From Lentisphaerota bacterium (GTDB lineage: Bacteria > Verrucomicrobiota > Lentisphaeria > Victivallales > Victivallaceae), in NCBI GenBank assembly GCA_015061495.1, contig SUWL01000001.1:1-64000 (forward strand): a stretch of DNA of 64,000 bases, in the 5' to 3' direction. The position numbers and the translations under genes are program-made. Of the stretch, positions 43,208 to 52,005 are shown piece by piece (position 1 is the stretch's first letter; each line of letters opens with the position of its first letter). The notes beneath the pieces were generated by a model that ran no database searches, was not told where the DNA came from, and saw only the letters and a program-made list of their open reading frames with translations.

Positions 43208-43498
43208 ATGGTTATTGCAGTAGCAAGTGAATTTGGAGATGATATCCGGAAATTCGTTTATTACCGGATCGAAGGCGGAAGGATTTTGGAGCGAGAGACC
43301 GTCAATGCGGTCGATGGTGCGCTGGATCAGTTGTGTGCGCAATTCAATTCGTTGAAAGTCGATTTGTTGATCGCCGGTAAATTGAGCCGGGAAGTTGAAC
43401 TCGGACTTTTTGACGGCGGTGTGAACCTGATTTCCGGTATCACCGGTGAATCGGATAAGATATTGTCAGCATATCTGGCAGGAGATTTGCAGTTTTAG
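43208..43498 (+). CDS. NifX/NifB-like dinitrogenase iron-molybdenum cofactor family protein
   Basis: The 96-residue protein begins MVIAVASEFGDDIRKFVYYRIEGG and continues with a small alpha/beta fold of the NifX/NafY type (IERETV, VDLLIAGKLSREVELGLFDGGVNLISG, the last resembling the conserved 'G-x-G-x-x-A...L...GI' half). Family members bind metal clusters, but most in non-diazotrophs have no known role. The His and Cys residues seen in cofactor-binding NifX are missing, so cluster binding is doubtful. The next gene starts 8 bp downstream. Confidence 0.65.
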   Translation: MVIAVASEFGDDIRKFVYYRIEGGRILERETVNAVDGALDQLCAQFNSLKVDLLIAGKLSREVELGLFDGGVNLISGITGESDKILSAYLAGDLQF

Positions 43499-43506
43499 GT
43501 GAAAAA

Positions 43507-43920
43507 ATGGCAGACTACGGAAAAATTAAAGAATTTTTGAACCGGAATGACCGCTTTTGTGTATTCAACGGTATCCGGCTTACCGAAGTCGGTGACGGTT
43601 ATGCGGAAGCAGTTCTTGAAATTACGGATAATTCCCTTAACGGCCGCAATGTGGTTCAGGGCGGGGCGATCATGACTCTGGCGGATTTTGCCTTTGCCGG
43701 GGCGGTGAATGGTTCGGGGGTTACCGGGGTGTCGCTGAATTGCACGACCAACTTCATCCGTCCCGGTTCCGGAAAGAGTCTGCGGGCGGTCGCCCGTAAA
43801 GTTTCGCAGGGCAAAAAGACTGCGGTGTACAATGTGGAAGTATTCAATGACGATGATAAACTGGTTGCCACGATGGGAATCACCGGATTTATCATTGATG
43901 ACCAACCGGTAGTGTGCTGA
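43507..43920 (+). CDS. PaaI-type hotdog-fold thioesterase
   Basis: The 137-residue protein has the PaaI/hotdog thioesterase layout: GIRLTEVGDGYAEAVLEIT, then NVVQGGAIMTLADFAFAGAVN (the G-G-x-x-x-T/S-L-x-D helix with the catalytic-region Asp), SLNCTTNFIRPG and a final beta strand VATMGITGFI. It hydrolyses acyl- or aryl-CoA thioesters in the cytoplasm; the substrate cannot be told. Conserved His before GG is Gln here (VQGG), a common variation. It is followed closely by copA. Confidence 0.85.
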   Translation: MADYGKIKEFLNRNDRFCVFNGIRLTEVGDGYAEAVLEITDNSLNGRNVVQGGAIMTLADFAFAGAVNGSGVTGVSLNCTTNFIRPGSGKSLRAVARKVSQGKKTAVYNVEVFNDDDKLVATMGITGFIIDDQPVVC

Positions 43921-43925
43921 TATTT

Positions 43926-46073
43926 ATGGAAAAAGTACGGACATTTATGGTCAGCGGCATGCATTGTGCCGGGTGTGCGGCGGCGGTGGAAAGGGCAGTC
44001 AAAAAACTTCCGGTCAGAGATATTTACGTCAATTTTGCTTCCGGAAGATTGAATTTTACATCCGGAGAGCAGGTCCCCACGGATGAAGAGGTCATTGAAG
44101 CTGTCCGTAAAGCCGGATTCAAAGCGGCATTGCCGCCGCCGGAATTAAGTATTCCTGCCGGAGAGAGCATGGCGGGGGATGTGGCGGCTTTTTTTACTGC
44201 GCTCTTTTTTACCGTATCGCTGATGGTCGTGTGCATGGGGCATATTCCTGCCGGATTCCGGCTCAATGGTATGCTGCAGCTGATATTGCTCGTGCCGGTA
44301 TTGATTGCTGGCAGAGGTTTTTTTCAGCGGGGTATCCCGGCGTTGTTCCGGGGGGTGCCCAATATGGATTCGCTGATCTCCTGCGGTGCAACGGCGGGGA
44401 TCATTTACAGTTTGACGCTGTTGATATCTGCCGGTTCCGGGCATCTTTATTTTGATGCTTCGGCGATGATATTGACCTTGATAATGTTGGGGAAAATGTT
44501 GGAGAAACGCGCCCGCAAATCGGCATCTTCGGCGATTCGGGAGCTTTTGGAACTGGTACCCCCGGAAGCTCATTTACTGCGCAACGGCGAAGTGACTGAC
44601 ATCCCGTGCCGGGAGTTGGCGCCCGGAGATACGGTGCGTATTTTGCCGGGGGAAAAAGTTCCGGCAGATGGTGTGATCATTTCCGGCAGCAGTTTTGTCA
44701 ACGAGTCCATGCTTACCGGCGAAGAGTTGCCGGTTTCCCGGAGTGCCGGTGACAAAGTTTGCGGCGGCACACTCAATGTGGATGGCGTGCTGGAAGTGAA
44801 AATCGTTTCCACCGGGCAGGCAAGTATGCTCGGTCAGATCGTGAAATTGATCTCTGAAGCGCAGAATTCCCGTTCACCTTCAGCGGCATTGGCAGATAAA
44901 GTTTCCGGAGTTTTCGTCTGGGGTATATTTGCCGCTGCCGCAGTGACCGCGGTGGTTTGGGCATTTTGCGGGACTCCGGCTCAAGTACTGCACTATTCGT
45001 TGTCGGTGCTGGTGGCGGCGTGTCCGTGTGCTTTGGGGTTGGCGACTCCGGTGGCGTTGATTTCCGGCATCGGCAGAGGGGCGAAATCCGGCATATTGAT
45101 CAAAAACGGGACTGCTCTGGAAACTGCCGCCGCTGTTGAACAGGTGGTTTTTGATAAGACCGGTACGTTGACTTCCGGTCTGCCGGAAGTGCGGGAAATC
45201 GCGGTATTTACCGATATTTCCCAGGATGATTTTCTCGCCGTTGCCGCGGCGGTGGAGAAGTATTCCGTTCATCCGCTTGCCGCCGCTGTTGCCGGTGCTG
45301 CTTCGGTGAAAAATTTGACACTGCCCGGAAATGTCAGCGGGTTTGCCGCAGTAGCCGGCAGGGGAGTTGAAGCGGTAGCAGACGGTAAAAAGTGGATCTT
45401 CGGTAATGATAAATATATGCTGCAAAACGGGATCGGACTGCCGGATCTTCCCGGCAGCTTTGCCGGATCGACACTGATTTACGGTGCATGTGACGGTGTT
45501 TGCTACGGAGTTATTGCCGTCGGTGACAAATTGCGGCAAAATGCGGTTGAGACCGTGGAAGAACTGCGCCGGATGGGGATCACTTCTCTGATGCTTACCG
45601 GAGACAATGAAGCGGCGGCGGCAAAAGCGGCTGCCATGCTCCATCTGGATGGTTTTTATTCCGGATTGCTGCCGCAGGATAAGGTGAGGATACTTACACA
45701 ATTAAATGAGCATCGGATCACCGCAATGGTCGGCGACGGCATCAATGATGCTCCGGCACTTGCCGCCGGGAAACCGGGGATCGCGATCGGTTCCGGCAGT
45801 GATGCCGCATTGGAAAGTGCCGATGCGGTACTGCTTGGTTCCGATCTGCGGGAGGTGGTCAAACTGATAAAGTTGAGCAAAAAAACCTTGCAGATCATCC
45901 GTCAGAATCTCTTTTGGGCATTTTTCTACAATATCTGCACCTTGCCGCTGGCGGCTGGTGCGGCGGTGAAACTTGGTATTTCGCTCGGCCCGGCGATTTG
46001 TGCGGCGGCGATGGCGGCAAGTTCTCTGACCGTGGTGCTTAATGCCTTGCGGTTGAAGTCTCTGAAAATATGA
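43926..46073 (+). CDS. copA: Copper-exporting P1B-type ATPase
   Basis: The 715-residue protein has one N-terminal metal-binding domain (GMHCAGC, Cys14 and Cys17), eight membrane helices with the CPC metal motif (VAACPCALGLATPVAL), actuator segment VNESMLTGE, phosphorylation motif FDKTGTLTSG, the SVHPLA nucleotide-binding signature and GDGINDAPAL. These define Cu(+) P1B-1 ATPases that export copper from the cytoplasm. The ATG at 43926 gives a start directly before the metal domain; a GTG at 43914 overlaps the previous stop. No copper chaperone or CueR-type regulator is adjacent. It converges on the antiporter gene with 26 bp between. Confidence 0.94.
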   Translation: MEKVRTFMVSGMHCAGCAAAVERAVKKLPVRDIYVNFASGRLNFTSGEQVPTDEEVIEAVRKAGFKAALPPPELSIPAGESMAGDVAAFFTALFFTVSLMVVCMGHIPAGFRLNGMLQLILLVPVLIAGRGFFQRGIPALFRGVPNMDSLISCGATAGIIYSLTLLISAGSGHLYFDASAMILTLIMLGKMLEKRARKSASSAIRELLELVPPEAHLLRNGEVTDIPCRELAPGDTVRILPGEKVPADGVIISGSSFVNESMLTGEELPVSRSAGDKVCGGTLNVDGVLEVKIVSTGQASMLGQIVKLISEAQNSRSPSAALADKVSGVFVWGIFAAAAVTAVVWAFCGTPAQVLHYSLSVLVAACPCALGLATPVALISGIGRGAKSGILIKNGTALETAAAVEQVVFDKTGTLTSGLPEVREIAVFTDISQDDFLAVAAAVEKYSVHPLAAAVAGAASVKNLTLPGNVSGFAAVAGRGVEAVADGKKWIFGNDKYMLQNGIGLPDLPGSFAGSTLIYGACDGVCYGVIAVGDKLRQNAVETVEELRRMGITSLMLTGDNEAAAAKAAAMLHLDGFYSGLLPQDKVRILTQLNEHRITAMVGDGINDAPALAAGKPGIAIGSGSDAALESADAVLLGSDLREVVKLIKLSKKTLQIIRQNLFWAFFYNICTLPLAAGAAVKLGISLGPAICAAAMAASSLTVVLNALRLKSLKI

Positions 46074-46099
46074 GCTGAAAAATCCGTCGTCGCCGGTAT

Positions 46100-47572
46100 T
46101 CAGTTGTTCCGGAAGTATTTTTTCTCAACTTCCGCCAAAAGCGGTATTTCCGCCATGATCAACACCCCGTCACCGGCTTTGATGATCGTATCCCCCCGGG
46201 GCGGGAAAAGTTTTTTATTGCGGCGCACCATGGTGACCAGTACACCGGTCGGCAGGGCGATTTCGGCGAGAGTTTTACCGTTCATTGGGTTGTTTTCTTT
46301 GATGAAAAATTCCCGCATTTCCTGATGGGATGAACTTTCGGTGACCTCCAGTTCCAGCGGCGGCGGTTCCGGTTGGACGGCGGCAGTTCTGGCGACCTTG
46401 AGCCACTTGGCCATCGGCATGAGCAGCCAGCCCTGAAGCGTTACGGACAGGATGACCATGAAAAAGATCAGCCGGAACATCAGCGCAGCATCTTCCACCC
46501 CGGCAGCCAGCGGGAATGTCGCCAGCACGATCGGTGCCGCTCCGCGGATACCGACCCAGGAGATCAGCAGTTTTTCTCTGGTAGAGTAGCCGCTCCATGC
46601 CAGACAGATGAATACTGCCAGCGGTCGGGCGACGAAAATCAGCAGAAAACCGAGCGCGATCCCCGGCAGCCAGACCGAAATATTGAAAAGTTCTTTCGGG
46701 CTGGCAAGAAAACCCAGTACCGTAAAAAGACCGACTTGCATCAGCCAGGCGATGCCGTTGTGGAATTTGGTCAATGCTTTCTGATAATTGTAACGGCCGG
46801 AATTCAGGACGATGCCGCAGACATAACATGACATAAATCCATTGGCTCCAAGCAATTGAGTTACACTGTAACAGAGCAGGACCATGGCGAAACTTACGAC
46901 GAAATAAAGTCCGTTATGTTCCAATTCGACTTTGAATATCCACTTGCCGATTTTACCGAATACGAATCCGGCAAGGACTCCGCCGCCGAGCTGATAGATG
47001 ATTTGCGGTACGGCAAATGCGGCACTGGCACCGGTTCCGGTGAGATAACCGATCAGGGTGATGGTCATAAATGCGGCTGTCGGATCGTTGCTTCCTGACT
47101 CCAGTTCCAACAGCGGTTTGAGTGTGCCTGACAAACCGACTCCTTTGCCCCGGAGAATGGCAAACACCGCCGCTGCATCGGTTGAAGAAATGAGAGAACC
47201 TAAAAGCAGACACCAGAGGTATGAGTGCTTCATACCCAACAGTAAGTATGCTCCTGTACCGGTGATCAATGCGGTGATTATCACCCCGGCAACTGCCAGC
47301 AGTATCCCCCGGAATGCCACCGGACGGATCTCTTCCGGCGGGGTGTCGCTTCCCCCGGAAAAGAGGATGAAACACATGGCGATGATACCGAAAAAGTTGA
47401 TTTCCGGCGCATAATTTTTGCCGGAAAATGGCAATATCGATTCCGCGAATATACCTGCCGCCAGAAACAACAGCAGGATCGGCAGATTGAAACGGCTGGA
47501 TACTTTATTGGAAAATGCCCCCGCCAGCAGCAGCGCTCCGGAAGTGGCAATGATAAAATCTGTGGAATTCAT
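46100..47572 (-). CDS. CPA1 cation/proton antiporter with RCK C-terminal domain (NhaP2/CvrA)
   Basis: The 490-residue protein has about twelve membrane helices of the sodium/proton exchanger fold with the key SSTDAAAVF and LELESGSNDPTAAF motifs (the N-D pair of electroneutral CPA1 exchangers), then a cytosolic TrkA-C domain (about 400-485, MNGKTLAEIALPTGVLVTMVRR). This layout equals NhaP2/CvrA, which exports potassium or sodium for proton in volume and pH control. The ATG at 47572 starts just before the first helix. It has its own promoter and converges with copA. Confidence 0.92.
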   Translation of the reverse strand: MNSTDFIIATSGALLLAGAFSNKVSSRFNLPILLLFLAAGIFAESILPFSGKNYAPEINFFGIIAMCFILFSGGSDTPPEEIRPVAFRGILLAVAGVIITALITGTGAYLLLGMKHSYLWCLLLGSLISSTDAAAVFAILRGKGVGLSGTLKPLLELESGSNDPTAAFMTITLIGYLTGTGASAAFAVPQIIYQLGGGVLAGFVFGKIGKWIFKVELEHNGLYFVVSFAMVLLCYSVTQLLGANGFMSCYVCGIVLNSGRYNYQKALTKFHNGIAWLMQVGLFTVLGFLASPKELFNISVWLPGIALGFLLIFVARPLAVFICLAWSGYSTREKLLISWVGIRGAAPIVLATFPLAAGVEDAALMFRLIFFMVILSVTLQGWLLMPMAKWLKVARTAAVQPEPPPLELEVTESSSHQEMREFFIKENNPMNGKTLAEIALPTGVLVTMVRRNKKLFPPRGDTIIKAGDGVLIMAEIPLLAEVEKKYFRNN

Positions 47573-47616
47573 CTTTTAGGTTTCCCTGAAATTTTTTGAA
47601 TGCTATACCTCAATAT

Positions 47617-47644
47617 AATATAGCGCAAATTACCCTGAAATCAA
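47617..47644 (-). promoter_or_regulatory. Promoter of the antiporter gene
   Basis: On the minus strand TTGATT (47639-47644) and TATATT (47617-47622) are 16 bp apart, about 45 bp upstream of the start codon. Confidence 0.5.
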
Positions 47645-47745
47645 GAGCCGTCCTGCGTAAAATATACGATTAATAAAAATAAGTAAGGATATCCTATCTG
47701 TCCTGCAATGAAAAGAGATTGCCGGAAAAAAGCTGTGCCGTTCTC

Positions 47746-47774
47746 TTGTCATGGTTAATAAGTTATGATATATT
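47746..47774 (+). promoter_or_regulatory. Promoter of the MarR-secretin unit
   Basis: TTGTCA (47746-47751) and TATATT (47769-47774) are separated by 17 bp, in a gap of 287 bp between two divergent genes. Confidence 0.6.
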
Positions 47775-47788
47775 ATGTAAAAGTTAAA

Positions 47789-47809
47789 ACCATTTTGTTT
47801 TTAAATGGT
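47789..47809. promoter_or_regulatory. Candidate MarR operator
   Basis: A perfect inverted repeat ACCATTT-N7-AAATGGT begins 14 bp after the -10 box of the regulator gene, a typical position for autorepression by a dimeric MarR protein. Confidence 0.45.
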
Positions 47810-47859
47810 CTACTTATTTAGTAAAAAAACAGGAACATTAAAGAGAGAGAAGTCTGACC

Positions 47860-48324
47860 ATGGATGTCGATTGTTTCAAAAGGATGTACCGGATGATAGA
47901 CTATCAGCGCCGTCTGTGCATGTGTGATGTGTGCAGCCGTTATGACTGGAAGGAATTGACCGGTAAAATTTCCTTTAAGCAGTTGGATTATCTGATGCTG
48001 ATCCGCCTGGCGATGCCGTGCAATCTGCAGCAGGTAATGACGCTTACGGGGCTTTCGAGTTCGGCAGCATCACTCTTTGTGGATAAGATGACCAGGCAGG
48101 GAGTTGTTCTGCGTGAACAAGACCCGCGTGACCGCCGCAATATCCTGATCCGTCCCGGGGAGAAGCTTATGGGGTTGCTCAATGAGATCGACGCCGAGCT
48201 TGAACGGATTATCGTCAACGAGTTGAGGAGCTGCAGTCCTGAACAGATCGACGAGCTTGAGCGCAGTTGTGCCCTGGTCTGTGAAAAGTTGGAAAAGATC
48301 AACGGTGAATCCTCTTCGCGTTGA
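47860..48324 (+). CDS. MarR-family transcriptional regulator
   Basis: The 154-residue protein has the MarR winged helix: ISFKQLDYLMLIRLAMPCNLQQVMTLTGLSSSAASLFVDKMTRQGVV as helix-turn-helix and EQDPRDRRNILIRPGEKL as the wing with its D-x-R-D-x-R motif. Flanking helices form the dimer. It carries several Cys near the N-terminus (LCMCDVC, residues 19-25), which might sense redox state or metals. It has an inverted repeat in its own promoter and is followed after 52 bp by two exported secretin-like genes on the same strand, which it probably controls. Confidence 0.88.
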   Translation: MDVDCFKRMYRMIDYQRRLCMCDVCSRYDWKELTGKISFKQLDYLMLIRLAMPCNLQQVMTLTGLSSSAASLFVDKMTRQGVVLREQDPRDRRNILIRPGEKLMGLLNEIDAELERIIVNELRSCSPEQIDELERSCALVCEKLEKINGESSSR

Positions 48325-48376
48325 ATTTTTCCGTCGATGTAGAGCCTTTTATTTCAACCCAAAACAAGGAGAAGTC

Positions 48377-49912
48377 GTGAAAAGGCGTATATTGTTGTTT
48401 GCACTGCCGATGGTAGTGTGGGGAGGTGTTTCCGCCGCTGCGGAAACAAAGAGTGCGGCAGCGTCCGGTTCCAGAGAGATCCGGCTGATCCAGGACAATG
48501 GCAATGTCCGTTTCGTCAGCAGACTTTTTGAAACCAAAAATCAGCCTGCCCAGGATCTGCGTCCGTATGTGATGTCCGCGATCCTGCGTTATAATGTCAA
48601 TTCCAGAGTGCAGAGCGTCAACTTTGACGGTAAACGCGGTCATGGTCTGCTGGTCACCACCGGTGAAGAATTCATGCCCTACGTCGCCGAATTGATCAAA
48701 CAGCTGGATATCGCCGGCAAAGATGCCGCCAAGCCGGCCCGGATCGAAGGAACCGGTGTGGCGCGTTATGCGTATACTCCGAAGTATCGTGCCGCTGCGG
48801 AATTCAAGACGATCATCGACGTGATCATCGCTTCTTCTGAAGGTACTTCCGGAATCGACCTGGCGACCAACACCATTTTCTGGCAGGATACCGTTGCGGC
48901 TGCCAAAGGCACTTTGGATTGGGTCAAGCTGGTTGACCGTCCGCTGCCGCAGGCACGCATCCGTTTCAACTATTACGAAGTGCGTGAAAGCACCCTGCGT
49001 GATGTCGGTATGGATTATCTGGCGTGGAAAAACGGTCCCGGTGTGAACCTTTTCAACGTTGGTTACAATGCCGGACGTCTGGTTCTCAATGAAGCCATGA
49101 CTGCTGCGCTTACCAGTGCGACCAACTGGGGGTACGGCGGTATTTTCTTTGCCCCGGCCTTTGATATGAGCTTTATCCGCTGTCTGCAGCAGTCCGGTGA
49201 AGCATCTGTTACTGCGGACGGTTCTCTGACTTTTGTCAGCACTCCGATCGCGAGCATCGATGAATTCCGTGCGCTGATCAAACATCAGAAAGAAAATCCG
49301 GAAACTGCCAATTACATCTACAAGCTGTCCATGACTCCGGAATATCAGAACATCGCCAAAAACAGTCAGGGCCGTTCTTTTATCGGTGCCAGCTATGAAA
49401 CCGATGAGACCGGTGAACTTTACAAAAATCCGCCGGAACTGGAAATCGCGGTTTACAATCCGATCATCTGCGTCCCCGGAGACCGTTCCAAAGCCGATGC
49501 CGACGGATTTATGCCGTTCCCCGAAGCCAATACCAAAGATGTGGCAGACGGTGGTGTGATCTTCCGTTACAAATTCAATCTGAAAAATGTTGTCGAACGC
49601 GGCAATACCGGACAGGAATTGAGCAATGCCACCAGCGTTACCGGCGGCATGACCCTCGGTTACAATGTGGAAAAAGTCGTTGGCATCTACGAGAAAGAAT
49701 CTGATGTCCATCAGACCATCGGTTTGCCGGTTCTTTCCAAAATTCCGGTGCTGAAATATTTTTTCAGTACTACCACCGTGGTTCGTGAAAAGACCTATAT
49801 CATCGTTACCGCCGAGGCGACTCCGGTGACTCCGGATCAGAGCGGTGTTGCTTCCGTCAGCCGTTCCGCCGAGATCCACGAACGTCAACAGAAAGATTTC
49901 TTTGAGGATTAA
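48377..49912 (+). CDS. Exported secretin-family protein A
   Basis: From the GTG at 48377 (AAGGAG six bases upstream) the product has 511 residues with a signal peptide (RRILLFALPMVVWGGVSAAAE), two KH-like N-domains (about 40-205) and a C-terminal secretin domain: PQARIRFNYYEV, SFIRCLQQSGEASV, then GLPVLSKIPVLKYFFSTT and VREKTYIIVTAEA, the closing signature of secretins. No lipobox is present, unlike GspD at 14437. Secretins form large outer-membrane rings for secretion, pilus or phage exit. No other secretion genes are nearby. It is followed after 6 bp by a related gene. Confidence 0.85.
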   Translation: MKRRILLFALPMVVWGGVSAAAETKSAAASGSREIRLIQDNGNVRFVSRLFETKNQPAQDLRPYVMSAILRYNVNSRVQSVNFDGKRGHGLLVTTGEEFMPYVAELIKQLDIAGKDAAKPARIEGTGVARYAYTPKYRAAAEFKTIIDVIIASSEGTSGIDLATNTIFWQDTVAAAKGTLDWVKLVDRPLPQARIRFNYYEVRESTLRDVGMDYLAWKNGPGVNLFNVGYNAGRLVLNEAMTAALTSATNWGYGGIFFAPAFDMSFIRCLQQSGEASVTADGSLTFVSTPIASIDEFRALIKHQKENPETANYIYKLSMTPEYQNIAKNSQGRSFIGASYETDETGELYKNPPELEIAVYNPIICVPGDRSKADADGFMPFPEANTKDVADGGVIFRYKFNLKNVVERGNTGQELSNATSVTGGMTLGYNVEKVVGIYEKESDVHQTIGLPVLSKIPVLKYFFSTTTVVREKTYIIVTAEATPVTPDQSGVASVSRSAEIHERQQKDFFED

Positions 49913-49918
49913 TGTACC

Positions 49919-51916
49919 ATGAAAAGATCATTATTATTCCTTGCTGTTGCCGGTATCGTCAGTGTCTATGCTGCTGAAGTTGTTCCCGGCACCCCCCGCG
50001 ACAGAAGCAACGGTGTTTCTTCCGGTTATAAATCCCCCGGTGTCAATGCTGAATTGAAAGTCAATATCAGCGAAGGTACCAATGAAGTACGTTTCATTCA
50101 GGACAATGCCGACCCCTACGTGGTCACCAAAGCATACCGTCTGAAAAATGCCGATGCCTATGTTGCCCGCGGTTATCTGCGCAACATGATCGAAGCCAAA
50201 CAGGTCAATGCCAGTCCGGTTCAGGTTGCCGCGATCAAATATTCTGACGGCACTGCGTTTCTGGTTGTTTCCGCTGAAGAGTACCGTTTCAGCGACTCCA
50301 AAAACGGCGAAGGCATCGATTCTCTGGTCGCCAAACTGGATAAACGTGATCTGGCAACGGTCAGCAATGACACTGCATTCATGTACTATCCCAAATATCT
50401 GCCGGCTGCCACGCTGAAACAGATGCTGGAAGTTGTCGGTTCCAATACCAACGACCCCCAGTTTGCGGTTTCTCCGGACACCATGCTGGTCGATGCTGAA
50501 CTCAACGTGCTGATGGTCAGTGCTCCGGTCTGGTCATGCACCAGCATCAAAGAGATGCTTGCCAAATATGACAAGCCCATGCCGCAGGTGCGCATCGGTT
50601 ATAAAGTTATTGAGATCTATGCCGAAAACGACGATCGTATCGGTGTGGACTTCCAGAGTTGGAAAAACAACGATGGCGTGGATCTTTTCTCCGCCGGAGC
50701 CCGTATTCGCCGCAATTGGTCAAGCTTCTTCCACGGCGGTGTTGACAACAACGGACACAACCGTACCAGCTATTGGAACTTCAATCCCAAATGGAACACC
50801 CGTTATCTGGACTTCCTGACCAGCATCGGCAAAGCCAAAGTGCTTACCAGCGGTTCTCTGTTGGCGAAAAACCGGGAAACTGCCAGCATCACGCTTAATT
50901 ACGGTTACTTCTACGAACGTAATGATTACTCTGTGGATAACGGCTACGGAATGGGTGAATTTGCCTATACCGATCCCAATCCCAACGCGATCTACCGTCA
51001 GCAGCTGGCAAAGATCCTGCCGGAAACTCTGCTCAAAGAGAACTTCTATTCAGACCTCTCAATCGCGGCATTTACTCCGCGCATGATCAATTATCTTGAC
51101 GGAGTGCCCATCTGGAAGCCCAACGATCTCAAAGATAAAGACGGCAACTATTCCGCCGCCGCCCAGGCGATGATCAGCAAAGTTCAGGCGCAGGTTACTG
51201 CCGAAGCCAAGGAAAAAGGTCTTGCCGAAGCTATGTCTCTGGTCATGCAGGGCAAATTGCAGCCCACCGGTGTGGAAGCATACGTTACCGAATTTGTCAC
51301 CAAATATGTTACCGAATATATGGCGAAATTCGCTGAAGATGTGCCCAATGTACTTGGAACCCTTTTCTCCTGGTACAGCAAAGGCGACACCTCTGTTGAA
51401 GGTTTCCCCGGTATCATTCACGGTAAACTCCAGTATCCCATGGCGCAGGATGGGTTCCTCTTTGATCTTACCGTCCGTCCGGTGGTCACCGGTGCGGCTG
51501 CTACGGTCGAATTCAATGGTCAAACCATCTCTCTGCTGGGCTGGAACTCCGATGGTTCTCCCCGCGTCAGCGACTCCAAGATAAAAACCAAATTCCAGGC
51601 TGCTTACGGCAATCAGGAGTTTGTGATCGGCGGTCTGCGCCGTACTGAAACTGTCCGCAACGTTGCCGGTCTGCCCTTCTTGAAAGATATTCCGGTACTC
51701 GGGCTGCTGTTCAGCACTGAAAACGAATCCATCAAACAGTCCCAGCTGGTGATCGTTGCCACTCTGGAATATGTCACTCCGAGTGAATCCGGAATCAACG
51801 AAGCTACCAAAGGACAGATCGAAAAGACGATCAAAAATGTCAATAAAGGTGTTGACAGTAAAGTTGGAAACATGTTTTTCCAGCAGTATGGTATTGACAC
51901 CGACGAGATCAAGTGA
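49919..51916 (+). CDS. Exported secretin-family protein B, paralogue of A
   Basis: The 665-residue protein has a signal peptide (KRSLLFLAVAGIVSVYAAE), N-domains with RFIQDNADPYVVTKAYRLKNADAYVARGYL-like similarity to the start of protein A (shared I/F-x-QDN), a secretin core (PQVRIGYKVIEIYAENDDRIGVDFQSW, comparable to 'FNYYEV... GMDYLAW' in A) and the closing GLPFLKDIPVLGLLFST and QSQLVIVATLEYV. A helical insert rich in Ala/Lys/Glu (about 385-455) breaks the secretin domain and is not found in A. The two genes are likely a diverged tandem duplication. A strong terminator follows. Function unknown. Confidence 0.85.
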   Translation: MKRSLLFLAVAGIVSVYAAEVVPGTPRDRSNGVSSGYKSPGVNAELKVNISEGTNEVRFIQDNADPYVVTKAYRLKNADAYVARGYLRNMIEAKQVNASPVQVAAIKYSDGTAFLVVSAEEYRFSDSKNGEGIDSLVAKLDKRDLATVSNDTAFMYYPKYLPAATLKQMLEVVGSNTNDPQFAVSPDTMLVDAELNVLMVSAPVWSCTSIKEMLAKYDKPMPQVRIGYKVIEIYAENDDRIGVDFQSWKNNDGVDLFSAGARIRRNWSSFFHGGVDNNGHNRTSYWNFNPKWNTRYLDFLTSIGKAKVLTSGSLLAKNRETASITLNYGYFYERNDYSVDNGYGMGEFAYTDPNPNAIYRQQLAKILPETLLKENFYSDLSIAAFTPRMINYLDGVPIWKPNDLKDKDGNYSAAAQAMISKVQAQVTAEAKEKGLAEAMSLVMQGKLQPTGVEAYVTEFVTKYVTEYMAKFAEDVPNVLGTLFSWYSKGDTSVEGFPGIIHGKLQYPMAQDGFLFDLTVRPVVTGAAATVEFNGQTISLLGWNSDGSPRVSDSKIKTKFQAAYGNQEFVIGGLRRTETVRNVAGLPFLKDIPVLGLLFSTENESIKQSQLVIVATLEYVTPSESGINEATKGQIEKTIKNVNKGVDSKVGNMFFQQYGIDTDEIK

Positions 51917-51939
51917 TATATTTTCACTGTGCATCTTCA

Positions 51940-51977
51940 AAACGGCAGAAGGTTCACCCTTCTGCCGTTTTTTCTTT
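51940..51977 (+). terminator. Terminator after the secretin pair
   Basis: A 12-13 bp perfect stem (51940-51952 with 51958-51970), 5-base loop, then TTTTTTCTTTT. It closes the MarR-secretin unit 24 bp past the last stop. Confidence 0.85.
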
Positions 51978-52005
51978 TCAAGGGGTGAAAATCGGGAGTT
52001 TTATC

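Noticed and set aside
48299-49888. 529-codon minus-strand frame opposite secretin A
   Set aside because: Antisense shadow of the secretin gene, with no start signal or recognisable domain.
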